Shown here piece after piece: positions 39,560 to 47,965 of a stretch of 64,000 bases of DNA (positions are counted from its first letter, which is position 1; each line of letters begins with the position of its first letter). A program made the position numbers and the translations under genes. Where the stretch lies: positions 7,812,001-7,876,000 of the forward strand of contig NC_013595.1 of the NCBI RefSeq assembly GCF_000024865.1. Reading direction: 5' to 3'. Under the pieces are notes generated by a model. The model was not told the origin of the DNA. It did not search any database and worked only from the letters and a program-made list of their open reading frames with translations. This DNA comes from Streptosporangium roseum DSM 43021. GTDB taxonomy: Bacteria > Actinomycetota > Actinomycetes > Streptosporangiales > Streptosporangiaceae.

Positions 39560-40109
39560 GGAGAGAGCAGACGCCGCGCGCAACCGGGCGCGCATCCTGG
39601 AGGCGGCCGGGCAGCTGTTCGCGGCCAAGGGCGCGCCGAACGTCACCATGGACGACATCGCCAAGGCGGCCGGGGTGGGGCGGGGCACGCTGTACCGCCG
39701 CTACCCCGACCGGGCCGCGATCGCGACCGCGATGCTCGACGAGCACGAGAAGGCGCTGCAGGAGAAGCTGATCGGCGGTGAGGCGCCCCTGGGCCCGGGA
39801 GCGCCGCCCGCCGAGCGGCTGGCCGCCTTCTACGCGGCGATGGTGGAGCTGCTGGAGGGCCACGCCCACCTGGTGCTGGGCGCCGAGACCGGGCACTCGC
39901 GGTTCGCCACCGGCGCCTACGGTTTCTGGCGGCTGCACGTGCGTTCGCTGCTGGTCTCCGCCGGAGTGCCCGACCCGGACGCGCTGGTCGAGGTCGTGCT
40001 CGCCCCGCTGGCCCCCGAGGTCTACACCCACCAGCGGACCGAGCGGGGGCTCAGCCCCGGGCGGGTCGCGGCGGCTCTGGGAGAGCTCGCCCACCGGCTG
40101 CTCGGATAG
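39558..40109 (+). CDS. TetR/AcrR family regulator
   Basis: A 183-residue repressor. The N-terminal HTH domain is clear: ARILEAAGQLFAAKGAPNVTMDDIAKAAGVGRGTLYRRYPDR. The C-terminal ligand domain is ordinary in length. The ATG lies at the end of two palindromes and has only a weak G-rich RBS. The last 59 bp overlap the 3' end of the convergent epimerase-hydrolase gene, so antisense effects between the two are possible. Ligand unknown. Confidence 0.9.
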   Translation: MERADAARNRARILEAAGQLFAAKGAPNVTMDDIAKAAGVGRGTLYRRYPDRAAIATAMLDEHEKALQEKLIGGEAPLGPGAPPAERLAAFYAAMVELLEGHAHLVLGAETGHSRFATGAYGFWRLHVRSLLVSAGVPDPDALVEVVLAPLAPEVYTHQRTERGLSPGRVAAALGELAHRLLG

Positions 40110-41793
40110 CGGCCACCAGCTCGTCGGGGTGTGTGAGCTGGGGATAGTGCCCGGCGCCCTGGATCAGGGTGGCGGGCGTGCCCGCGGCCGGCGGATCGCC
40201 CGAGCCGGCGACGACCGTCACCGGGACCCGGGCGTCCTCGATGACCCGGTCGAGCACCCGGCGGAGCGCCGGCCGCCCGGCGTGGGCCGCGCGCATCGCC
40301 TCGACCACCCGGCGGGCGGCCCCCGGACGGCGCAGGTCCGCGATCGCCTCCGCCGGGACGCCCAGGCGCTCCCCCAGCCGGTCCCTCGGCATCCGGCGCA
40401 GGGCCGGCACGGCCGCTCTCGACCGCGGGAAGCGTCCCGAGGGCGCCTGGAGGAAGGCCGGGGCGACGAGGACCACGGCGGCCACCCGGCCGGGATGGGC
40501 CTGCGCGTACCGCAGGACGGGGCCGCAGCCGAGGGAGTGGCCGACCAGCACCGGCCGCGTCCGGACCGGCTCCAGCAGGGCCGCCGTCCAGTCGTCGAGC
40601 GAGTGGGCCGGCGCGGAGCGGCCCATGCCCGGCAGGTCGGCGGCGAGTACCGGGACGCCCAGCCGATCGCGCACGCCCTCCCACGAATCGGCGTCCAGCG
40701 GCAGCCCGTGCAGCAGCACGTACTCGGGGTTCTCCCGCTCACCCGCCACCCAGGTCCGGCTCCCCGCCACGTTCCGGAAACCGTACGGCCCGCGTGGCGG
40801 GGCCCCGGCGCCGAACCGGGCGCCGACCAGCCCGTCGGCCCAGCTCCGGAGCGCCTCCCCGACCGGGGGCATGCGCAGTCCGGCCCGCTCCGCGAAGGCC
40901 AGGGCGGGGGCGGTGTGGTAGCGGTCCCCGGATATGAACGACAGCGTCTCGGGGTCGGCCCGGGTGAGCGCGCGGGGCAGCCGCCGCAGGAGCCGGACCG
41001 GGATCGTCAGCCGGGGCGCGGGGACGCCCAGGTGCCCGGCGATCAGGGAGACCAGCTCCGGCAGCTCGGGAGTGCCGTCGTCGAGCACCCAGTAGGCCTT
41101 TCCCGTGGTCTCCTCGTGCTCGGGGAGGGCTGCCATGAAGCGGGCGAAGTAGCCGCTCTCGACGACCGGCAGGAAGGTGCCGGATCCCCCGGGCAGTGCC
41201 GGGAGCCGTCCACGCCAGAGATCCTCGACCATCGAGGCCAGGCCGATGAACTGGCCGGGACCGATCACGCTGCTGGGGTTGACGACCGTCAGCGGGACGC
41301 CCAGCTCGCGAGCCCGGACCCGCACCGCCGCGTCGGCCTCCTTCTTGGACGCCTCGTAGGCGCCGTCCGCGCGATGGTCCACGGGAGCGCCGCCGACGCG
41401 GTAGCCGCTGATGTGGACCAGGCGGCGCAGGCCGGGCCGGGTGGCGGCCCAGTCCACCACGTTGAGCGCCCCGGTCACGTTGACCCGCCTGGCCTCCTCG
41501 AGGCTCAGCCCGAAGGCGAAGCGGGCGGCGGCGTTGTAGACGTCACGCACTCCTTCCAGGCCCCGGGCCTCCGCGCCGCCGGCGCCGCCGAGACCGAGGC
41601 CGGGCACGGTGATGTCGGCGCCGACGACGGTCAGCCCCGCGGTGTCCGCCCGCTGCCCGGCGAGCCAGGACGTGAGCCGTTCCGCAGGTCCGCGCACGGC
41701 GGCGGCCACCCGGCGGTCCTGCCGCAGCAGCTCCGCGACCAGGGAGCGGCCGACGAATCCCGCCGCGCCGAAGACGATGGAGTCGGGTGTCAC
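40051..41793 (-). CDS. Fusion of NAD-dependent epimerase/dehydratase and alpha/beta hydrolase
   Basis: A 580-residue two-domain enzyme. Residues 1-~330 are an atypical/extended SDR: FGAAGFVGRSLVAELL (nucleotide loop), YNAAARFAFGL, and YEASKKEAD in the position of the catalytic YxxxK. After a linker, residues ~355-575 are an alpha/beta hydrolase: YVLLHGLPLDADSWEGV (oxyanion loop), VLVGHSLGCGPVLRYAQ with nucleophile Ser in GHSLG, and AGHYPQLTHPDE with the catalytic His. GTG start with GAGGTGATC upstream. An LmrA/YxaF-like operator lies 16 bp ahead, so the neighbouring TetR probably represses it. Substrate unknown; a lipid or polyketide-like ester is possible. Confidence 0.87.
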   Translation of the reverse strand: MTPDSIVFGAAGFVGRSLVAELLRQDRRVAAAVRGPAERLTSWLAGQRADTAGLTVVGADITVPGLGLGGAGGAEARGLEGVRDVYNAAARFAFGLSLEEARRVNVTGALNVVDWAATRPGLRRLVHISGYRVGGAPVDHRADGAYEASKKEADAAVRVRARELGVPLTVVNPSSVIGPGQFIGLASMVEDLWRGRLPALPGGSGTFLPVVESGYFARFMAALPEHEETTGKAYWVLDDGTPELPELVSLIAGHLGVPAPRLTIPVRLLRRLPRALTRADPETLSFISGDRYHTAPALAFAERAGLRMPPVGEALRSWADGLVGARFGAGAPPRGPYGFRNVAGSRTWVAGERENPEYVLLHGLPLDADSWEGVRDRLGVPVLAADLPGMGRSAPAHSLDDWTAALLEPVRTRPVLVGHSLGCGPVLRYAQAHPGRVAAVVLVAPAFLQAPSGRFPRSRAAVPALRRMPRDRLGERLGVPAEAIADLRRPGAARRVVEAMRAAHAGRPALRRVLDRVIEDARVPVTVVAGSGDPPAAGTPATLIQGAGHYPQLTHPDELVAAIRAAGGRALPEPPRPARG

Positions 41794-41808
41794 GCGATCA
41801 CCTCATAA

Positions 41809-41820
41809 TAGATCGGTCTA
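41809..41820. promoter_or_regulatory. LmrA/YxaF-type operator upstream of the epimerase-hydrolase gene
   Basis: TAGATCGGTCTA, reading TAGACCGATCTA on the gene strand, 16 bp before the GTG. It matches the TAGACCRRTC core of LmrA/YxaF operators and differs by one base from the site before the adjacent TetR gene. Confidence 0.65.
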
Positions 41821-41900
41821 CATATTAAAGGGACACGGGAAGGCCCCCGGAGCGGGCTTCCCCGCGGCGGCACCCGGCGGGGCGCCGCCGTACGCGGTCG

Positions 41901-42461
41901 CTACAGCAGCGTCACGATCCGGCGGGCCACACGATCGAGCGGTTCCCGGCTGCGGTGAGCCCTGGCCAGCAGCAGCGCCCCCTCGATCAGGGCGAGAACG
42001 GTGACGGCCACGTCGCCCGCCTCGGGATGCCCGTCGGCGGCCAGCCGGTCGCGGATCGTGTCCTCCCAGGAGCCGTAGACCTCCGAGCAGACCTCCTGCA
42101 ACGGGTCACTGGTGGCCGCCATCTCCAGCGCGACCGTGGCCACCGGGCAACCCTTGCGCCACCCGGACGCCTCCAGCCGGTCGCCGAGCAGCGCCAGCAC
42201 GGCGACGACCAGGCTCGCGGTGTCGGGAACGGCCTCCGCCAGCTCCCGCACGACCCGGCCGATCTCATGACCGCCCCGCCGTACGGACTCCGCGACCATC
42301 TGGTCCTTGCCGCCGGGGAAGTGGAAGTAGAGCGAGCCGCGCGGAGCCCCGCTGGCCGCGATCACCTGGTTCAGCCCGGCTCCGAAGTAGCCGCCCTCCT
42401 CGATCAGCTCCCGGGTCGCGTCCAGCAACCTGCCGCGCGTCTCCTCGCCCTTCTGTCCCAT
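41901..42461 (-). CDS. TetR/AcrR regulator, LmrA/YxaF-like
   Basis: A 186-residue repressor. The HTH reads GAGLNQVIAASGAPRGSLYFHFPGGKDQMVAESV; PRGSLYFHFPGGK is characteristic of the LmrA/YxaF/YcdC-like branch, and the C-terminal GCPVATVALE fits it as well. The ATG is just downstream of an AGACCGGTCT palindrome. Both this gene and the epimerase-hydrolase gene 107 bp downstream on the same strand carry the operator, a small self-contained regulon. Confidence 0.9.
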   Translation of the reverse strand: MGQKGEETRGRLLDATRELIEEGGYFGAGLNQVIAASGAPRGSLYFHFPGGKDQMVAESVRRGGHEIGRVVRELAEAVPDTASLVVAVLALLGDRLEASGWRKGCPVATVALEMAATSDPLQEVCSEVYGSWEDTIRDRLAADGHPEAGDVAVTVLALIEGALLLARAHRSREPLDRVARRIVTLL

Positions 42462-42471
42462 GCCTAAAAAA

Positions 42472-42482
42472 TAGACCGGTCT
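42472..42482. promoter_or_regulatory. LmrA/YxaF-type operator upstream of its TetR gene
   Basis: TAGACCGGTCT with a perfect AGACCGGTCT palindrome (42473-42482), ten bases before the TetR start codon, in a short AT-rich stretch. Confidence 0.65.
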
Positions 42483-42703
42483 GCTTATTGTTTGCAACCC
42501 GTCCCGGCACGCGGATCCCGGGGCGTACGGCTCGCACGGGCGGACCGGCGCCGATCGCCGGGGGCCTCGAACCTCGGACACCCCCACCCGCCGGCGAGTC
42601 CGGCGGCGGAGCCGGGCATCCGGCAGGCCGGACCCCTCGATCATCCCGCTAGCGTGGCAGATCGGGCGCGCCGGGATTTCCAAGAATTCCCCATCAATAG
42701 AAC

Positions 42704-42730
42704 GGAACATTATGTTCCATTGACTATATT
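42704..42730 (+). promoter_or_regulatory. Palindromic operator overlapping a leaderless promoter
   Basis: GGAACAT-T-ATGTTCC (42704-42718) is a perfect inverted repeat. TATATT at 42725-42730 is a strong -10 ending six bases before the ATG at 42737, so the transcript would start at or next to the start codon. The palindrome covers the -35 position, suiting repression. Confidence 0.6.
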
Positions 42731-42736
42731 AGCGGT

Positions 42737-43375
42737 ATGGAGACAACAGGCACGGCGCCCATGAGCGGCCGCAAAGCCCAGGCCGCCCGTAACGACCAAG
42801 TGATCCTCGACGCCGCGCGCGCGGTCTTCATCGCCGACCCCGGCGCCCCGATCGCCGCGGTGGCCGAGCGGGCGGGGGTGGGCATCAGCGCGCTCTACCG
42901 CCGCTACGCCGGCAAGGAGGACCTGCTCCGCAAGCTGTGCTCGGACGGCCTGAAAACCTACATCGCCGAGGCCGAGACCGCCCTGGCCGACGAGGGCGAC
43001 CCGTGGATCGCCTTCACCGGCTTCATGCAGCGCGTCGTGGACGCCGACGTCCAGTCCCTGACGATCAACCTGGCCGGCACCTTCACCCCCGACGAGGATC
43101 TCCGCCGCGCCTCCACCCGAGCGGCCGAGCTTGCCGAGCGGGTCTTCGACCGCGCCGCCCGGACCGGCGCCCTCCGCCCCGACGTGAACGTCGCCGACAC
43201 GTCGTTGATCTTCGAGCAGCTCGCCGCCCTCCACCTCGGCGACGAGGAGCGCACCGCCCAGATCAGGCGCCGGTATCTGGCACTGATGCTCGACGCCCTG
43301 CGTCTGGCCTCAGCCCCTCCCCTGCCGGGCCCGCCCCCCACCGCCGAGGAGGTCACCCGGCGCTGGAAGGTCTAG
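42737..43375 (+). CDS. TetR/AcrR family regulator
   Basis: A 212-residue repressor. HTH: QVILDAARAVFIADPGAPIAAVAERAGVGISALYRRYAGKEDLL. No RBS precedes the ATG, consistent with the leaderless promoter described at 42704-42730. The C-terminal part is of normal length, ending with a Pro-rich tail. The nearest downstream gene in the same direction is the PLP decarboxylase, 130 bp away. Confidence 0.88.
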   Translation: METTGTAPMSGRKAQAARNDQVILDAARAVFIADPGAPIAAVAERAGVGISALYRRYAGKEDLLRKLCSDGLKTYIAEAETALADEGDPWIAFTGFMQRVVDADVQSLTINLAGTFTPDEDLRRASTRAAELAERVFDRAARTGALRPDVNVADTSLIFEQLAALHLGDEERTAQIRRRYLALMLDALRLASAPPLPGPPPTAEEVTRRWKV

Positions 43376-43505
43376 GACCCCGTCCGGGAGGAGCGGCCGG
43401 CCGGATGACGGCATCGGGCGGCGACCGGAGGTCTTTGCCGGGTTAAGTCCAGTTCATTGAGATTGGACTGGGACATATGCCCTACAAGCTTCCTATCGTG
43501 GCCCC

Positions 43506-44906
43506 ATGCATCCCCGACTCGACGACGATCTCGCCCGCCTGCCCGAGCTGCTCGACGAGACGCGGGCGCAGGCCGTACGGCTGCTCGCCGGGCTCGGCGA
43601 CCGGCCGGTCGCGCAGGCGCCCGCGGCCCACCGGTCCGCGCCCCTGCCGGTGGACGGCTCGGGGCTGGCGGGGGCGATGGAGACGTTCACCCGGCGCTGG
43701 GAGCCCGGCTTCTCCGCCGGTGCCGGACCCCGCTACCTGGGGTTCGTCACGGGCGGCACGACCCCCGCCTCCCTGGCGGGCGACTGGCTGACCGGCACGC
43801 TGGACCAGAACCCCACCTCCGGCCTGGACTCCAGCGCCCCCGACCTCGAACGGGAGACGGCCGCCTGGCTGCGCGAGCTGTTCGGCCTGTCCCCCGAACA
43901 CGAGGGCGCTTTCGTCAGCGGCGCGACGATGTCCAACTTCACGGGCCTGGCCATAGCCAGGGAATGGCTGGGCGAGCGGCTCGGCGTCTCGGTCGCCGAG
44001 CGGGGAGCGGCCGCGCTCGGCCCGGTCCACGTGCTCTCCGGAAGCCCCCACTCCAGCATCGGCAAGGCGCTGTCGATGCTCGGGCTGGGACGTTCGGCGA
44101 TCCGCGAGGTCGACCGCCTGCCGGGCAGGGAGGCCGTCGACGTCGGCGGCCTCGCAGCGGCACTGGAATCCCTGGACGGGACGCCGGCGATCGTCGTGGC
44201 CAACGCGGGCACGGTCAACACGGCCGACTTCGACGATCTCCGCGCGCTGGCCGCCCTGCGCGAGCGCCACCCCTTCTGGCTGCACGTGGACGCGGCGTTC
44301 GGGGCTTTCGCCGCCCTCTCCCCGGAGCACGCGCACCTCACCGACGGGCTCGACGAGGCCGACTCGGTCTGCGTGGACCTGCACAAGTGGCTCAACGTCC
44401 CCTACGACAGCGCGATCCAGTTCACCCGCCGCCGGGACCTTCAGGCACGCGTCTTCCAGAACTCCGCCGCCTATCTCGGGCCGCTGGGCGACGACCCCGA
44501 TTTCGTGCACCTGACACCGGAGAACTCGCGGCGTCTCCGGGCGCTTCCGGCGTGGTTCACCCTCGCCGCGTACGGGCGCGACGGTCACGCGGAGATCGTG
44601 CGGCGCAACATCGCCCTCGCCGCCCGGCTCGGGGAACGGATCGCCGGCATGCCCGCGTACCGCCTGCTCGCCCCCGTCCGGCTCAACGTGGTCTGCTTCA
44701 CCCTCGCATCCTCCCCCGAGCGCGTCGGGGAGCTGACCTCGGCGATCACCGCATCCGGTGAGGCGTTCCTCACCCGGACCGTCTACGACGGCGTGCCCGC
44801 GCTGCGCGCCGCCTTCAGCAACTGGCGCACCACCGAAGCCGACGTCGAGCGCGTCGCGAAGACGCTGGAAAGGTCCGCGCTCGTGGATCCACCCGTCCCG
44901 TCATGA
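43506..44906 (+). CDS. Pyridoxal-phosphate-dependent group II decarboxylase-like enzyme
   Basis: A 466-residue fold-type I PLP enzyme of the aromatic-L-amino-acid/glutamate decarboxylase group. The PLP lysine is in CVDLHKWLNVPYD, preceded by WLHVDAAFGAFAAL (Asp for the pyridine nitrogen). GAFVSGATMSNFTGLAIAREW is the phosphate-binding segment. Active-site Ser/Thr-rich NAGTVNTADFDD is present. Substrate is not predictable; an aromatic amino acid is likely by family. An AGTCCA...TGGACT inverted repeat (12-base gap) at 43446-43469 lies in the promoter region. Confidence 0.9.
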   Translation: MHPRLDDDLARLPELLDETRAQAVRLLAGLGDRPVAQAPAAHRSAPLPVDGSGLAGAMETFTRRWEPGFSAGAGPRYLGFVTGGTTPASLAGDWLTGTLDQNPTSGLDSSAPDLERETAAWLRELFGLSPEHEGAFVSGATMSNFTGLAIAREWLGERLGVSVAERGAAALGPVHVLSGSPHSSIGKALSMLGLGRSAIREVDRLPGREAVDVGGLAAALESLDGTPAIVVANAGTVNTADFDDLRALAALRERHPFWLHVDAAFGAFAALSPEHAHLTDGLDEADSVCVDLHKWLNVPYDSAIQFTRRRDLQARVFQNSAAYLGPLGDDPDFVHLTPENSRRLRALPAWFTLAAYGRDGHAEIVRRNIALAARLGERIAGMPAYRLLAPVRLNVVCFTLASSPERVGELTSAITASGEAFLTRTVYDGVPALRAAFSNWRTTEADVERVAKTLERSALVDPPVPS

Positions 44907-44921
44907 GCGAGGGCGCCCGGG

Positions 44922-45908
44922 TCACGCCGGCACGCGGAAGGCCCTGCGGTAGGCCGAGGGCGAGGTGCGCATCGCCCTGGTGAAGTGATGGCGGAAGGTC
45001 ACCGGGCTGTCGAAGCCGACCGAGAGCGCAATCTCCTCGATCGGTGCCGCCGTGGACTCCAGCACCGTCAGGCTGGCCGCGACCCGCTGGGCGATCACCC
45101 AGCGCAGCGGGCTGGTGCCGGTCTGGCGGGCGAAGTGCCTGATGAAGGTCCGCTGCGACATGTGGGCGACCTTGGCCAGCCCGGCCACCGTGATCGGCTC
45201 GGCCAGGTGGTCCAGCGCCCAGGCCATCGCGGTGGCCACCGCGTCGTCGTCCTCCACGGGGGTGACCGCCGCCTGGATGAACTGCGCCTGCCCGCCCTCC
45301 CGGTGCGGCGGGATGACCAGCCTGCGCGCGACCGAGTTGGCCACGCCCGGCCCGTGGTCCTTCCGGACCAGATGGATCAGCAGGTCCAGCCCGGCCGCGC
45401 TGCCCGCGCTGGTCAGCACGTCGTCACCGTCCACGTAGAGGACATCCGGGTTGACCCTGACCCGGGGAAACCGGTGGCGCAGCAGCTCGGCGTACTTCCA
45501 GTGGGTGGTCGCCTCCCGGCCGTCCAGCAGCCCGGCCTGGGCCAGCGCGAACGCCCCCGAACAGATCGACACCATCCTCGCCCCCCGGGCGTGCGCCGCT
45601 CGCAGCGTCGCGACCAGTTCCGGCGACACCGTGCCGGACACGTCCGGCACCCCGGGCACGATCACCGTGTCCGCCTCGGCCACGACGCCGAGCCCGTGCT
45701 CGGCGCGCATCGTGAACCCCCCGACGATCCGCAGGTCGGCGGGGGTCTCGGCGCAGACCCTGAGCTCGTACCAGGGCACGTCCAGCTCGGGCCGGGGGAT
45801 GCCGAAGATCTCCACGACACAGCCCAGCTCGAAGGGCGACATGCCGTCGAAGGCGAGCACGGACACGGCATGGCGGACGGCGCGGAGCTCCGGCGACGGG
45901 ATCAGCAT
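44922..45908 (-). CDS. GlxA-type AraC regulator with DJ-1/PfpI domain
   Basis: A 328-residue regulator. Residues ~10-190 form a DJ-1/PfpI domain; the elbow reads SICSGAFALAQAGLLDG with Cys at the nucleophile position. Residues ~215-325 are the AraC double HTH (VAGLAKVAHMSQRTFIRHFARQTGTSP; IEEIALSVGFDSPVTFRHHFTRAM). ATG start. Convergent with the decarboxylase (15 bp) and divergent from the rhodanese, which it probably controls. Confidence 0.92.
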   Translation of the reverse strand: MLIPSPELRAVRHAVSVLAFDGMSPFELGCVVEIFGIPRPELDVPWYELRVCAETPADLRIVGGFTMRAEHGLGVVAEADTVIVPGVPDVSGTVSPELVATLRAAHARGARMVSICSGAFALAQAGLLDGREATTHWKYAELLRHRFPRVRVNPDVLYVDGDDVLTSAGSAAGLDLLIHLVRKDHGPGVANSVARRLVIPPHREGGQAQFIQAAVTPVEDDDAVATAMAWALDHLAEPITVAGLAKVAHMSQRTFIRHFARQTGTSPLRWVIAQRVAASLTVLESTAAPIEEIALSVGFDSPVTFRHHFTRAMRTSPSAYRRAFRVPA

Positions 45909-46026
45909 GGCGAGATCTTAGCGATACGGGACATTCACGCCACTGTTGGGTTGCAGACCGGGACCGGCACCATTTGTCCTGTCACCCTGTCCTGCCGCCG
46001 CCGGACACGATCGAAAGGCCACCGAG

Positions 46027-46506
46027 ATGACCGTCACCATCGCAGCCCCCTCCGCCGTCACGGCGGTCCCCGCCGCCGGCAACGCCGCCGCGCTCGCCCA
46101 CTTCGCCGGCCGCCTGGCGTTCGAGACCGACGTGTCCGACGTGGCCGCCGACCTCGCCGCCGAGGCTCCGGGAATCATCGTGGTCGACTCGCGCAACCTG
46201 GAGAGCTGGGAGCAGGGCCACGTCAGGGGCGCCGTACACCTGCCCACCGCCGAGATCGCCGCCCGCGCCGCCGATGTGATCCCGGCGGGTGTGACCGTGG
46301 TGACCTACTGCTGGGGTCCCGGCTGCAACGGCGCCACCCGTGCCGCCCTGGAGTTCGCCAAGCTCGGCTACCCGGTCAAGGAGATGATCGGCGGCTTCGA
46401 GTACTGGGCGCGCGAGGGCTTCGCGACCGAGACCTCGGCCGGCGTCTCCCGGCGCGGGGTCGACCCGCTGACCGCCCCGGTCTCCGGCATCGCCTGCGCC
46501 TGCTGA
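46027..46506 (+). CDS. Rhodanese-like sulphurtransferase
   Basis: A 159-residue single rhodanese domain. Conserved VVDSRNLESWEQGHVRGAVHLP and the active-site loop in VVTYCWGPGCNGATRAALEF; the first Cys is the persulphide-bearing residue and a second Cys sits five residues later inside the loop. It also ends in GIACAC, so four Cys are available for disulphides or metal. ATG with GAG upstream. Divergent from the GlxA-type regulator (118 bp). Confidence 0.88.
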   Translation: MTVTIAAPSAVTAVPAAGNAAALAHFAGRLAFETDVSDVAADLAAEAPGIIVVDSRNLESWEQGHVRGAVHLPTAEIAARAADVIPAGVTVVTYCWGPGCNGATRAALEFAKLGYPVKEMIGGFEYWAREGFATETSAGVSRRGVDPLTAPVSGIACAC

Positions 46507-46894
46507 GCACCCGCCCCGCCCGCCGTTGAGCTGGACCGTTCCCGGCACTCCTGGGGAAACTGCGGATAGCTCCATGAGGGACGTCTCCGCACCCCCGGGG
46601 CCCGAGATCCCGGGTGCGGAGGCACGCACCGAGGCCCCTCCCCGGCCGGAGGCCCTCATCCGGGTCCGGCCGGGACACGGGGAAACCGGCCATGAGTCGA
46701 TCGTGAAGCTTTGAGCCGGACCGTCGCCGGCCTGCCGTTGCCGGCGAGCGCCCTGGCGAGGCCAGCGCATCCGGAGTACCGCTGCGCGGCCTCAGAAGTC
46801 GTCCCCGCGCGGGCGAATCGGAACAGATGGCGGGCATGCGCGCCGGAGGCCCGGCAGTCGCAGCGGCCGGCAGCGCCTGGTCCGAGGGCATGTG
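46507..46894. other. Intergenic region, nothing recognised
   Basis: About 390 bp between convergent genes (rhodanese and a TetR gene). No supported ORF in any frame and no strong hairpin; possibly eroded DNA. Confidence 0.4.
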
Positions 46895-47506
46895 TCAGCT
46901 GCGGACCGTCACGGTGAAGACGCGGGCGAGCTGATGATCGATCAAGGCCACGGCCTCTTCGGGAGTCCGCTGTCCGAGCAGGACGGTCGCCTGGATCCCG
47001 TCGGCGCCCGCCACCAGGAACGCGGCCTCGGCCTCGGCGTCGACGTCCCGTGACACCTGGCCGAGTCCCTGGCCTTGCGCGATCAGGCCGGCGACCAGGT
47101 TCTCCAGCGCGGGCGGCGCGGCGCGGGCGACCTTGGCCAGGGCGGGGTCGGCCAGGAAGCGGACGAAGTAGGCGGCGTACACCAGGTGCCGGTTGCGCCG
47201 CTCGGCATCCAGCGGGAGCAGCTCCAGCAGCACTCCCCGCACGACCGCGTGCATGCCGGGCGCGTCGCCGAGCATCGCGAGGCGTTCGCGGGCCCGTTGC
47301 TCGGCGTCGTCGTTGAGGATCTCCAGCGCGCCGAGCAGCAGTTCGTCGCGGGTGCCGAAGTAGTACTGCAGCAGCCGGGCGGAGACCCCGGCCTCGGTGG
47401 CGACCTGTCTCAAGGTGACGTCCTCCAGGCCGCCGCGGGCGGCCAGGCGCCAGACGGCTTCCGCGATCTGGTGGCGGCGCCGGTCGTGGTCCACCTGTCT
47501 TGGCAT
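46895..47506 (-). CDS. TetR/AcrR family regulator
   Basis: A 203-residue repressor with HTH HQIAEAVWRLAARGGLEDVTLRQVATEAGVSARLLQYYFGTRDELL. The BetI-like C-terminal domain includes LLPLDAERRNRHLVYAAYFVRFLADP. ATG preceded by GAGGAG (eight-base spacing). It is divergent from a 73-residue membrane protein gene; two palindromes fill the gap between them. Confidence 0.92.
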   Translation of the reverse strand: MPRQVDHDRRRHQIAEAVWRLAARGGLEDVTLRQVATEAGVSARLLQYYFGTRDELLLGALEILNDDAEQRARERLAMLGDAPGMHAVVRGVLLELLPLDAERRNRHLVYAAYFVRFLADPALAKVARAAPPALENLVAGLIAQGQGLGQVSRDVDAEAEAAFLVAGADGIQATVLLGQRTPEEAVALIDHQLARVFTVTVRS

Positions 47507-47528
47507 GCCATCCGCTCCTCGCGACTCG

Positions 47529-47579
47529 TTTGTGGTGCGATCGTACCAAGACGATGTTATGGTTCGATCGCACCACAAA
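47529..47579. promoter_or_regulatory. Double 16-bp palindromic operator between TetR and membrane protein genes
   Basis: Two copies of TGGTNCGATCGNACCA (47533-47548 and 47560-47575), 27 bp centre to centre, themselves arranged as an outer inverted repeat with flanking TTTG/CAAA. In all, 19 of 20 bases match between arms. Strong candidate for TetR autoregulation and control of the divergent gene. Confidence 0.75.
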
Positions 47580-47644
47580 AATGCGGAGGGCGTGCCCACG
47601 CCCGCCGTCGCGGCCCTTCGAGGGCGATGGGAGACAGAGCACAC

Positions 47645-47866
47645 ATGAAGCACGTCACCCTGCTGATCATCGGCATGCTGCTGCTGGTCCTGGGAGCACA
47701 GGGCGCCATCCGGCTGCTGGCCGACCACGACAACGCCGGGCTGCTCGCCTGGCTGCCCGGCGGGTTCGCGGTATGGCTGGCCTGCTATGCGGTGGCCGCC
47801 GTCGCCGGAGCACTCCTGGCCGGCCGGGGCGGCAAGAAGGCCAAGCGGGGCGACCGCGAGCAGTGA
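47645..47866 (+). CDS. 73-residue two-helix membrane protein
   Basis: Begins MKHVTLLIIGMLLLVLGAQG, has a second hydrophobic helix FAVWLACYAVAAVAGALLAG, and ends in a Lys/Arg-rich tail GKKAKRGDREQ that should face the cytosol. Unknown family. The RBS (GGGAG) is about 12 bases upstream. Divergent from a TetR gene with a double operator, suggesting inducible expression and perhaps efflux or envelope stress; that is inference. Confidence 0.65.
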   Translation: MKHVTLLIIGMLLLVLGAQGAIRLLADHDNAGLLAWLPGGFAVWLACYAVAAVAGALLAGRGGKKAKRGDREQ

Positions 47867-47965
47867 CCGGCCGCACCCGGCGCCGAGACCTTCTTGTGCC
47901 GCAGCGCTCGCAGGTGCTCGGCGGACCATCCCGGCCCGCCGCGACCGGTGCCGGCGGGCCGGCGC

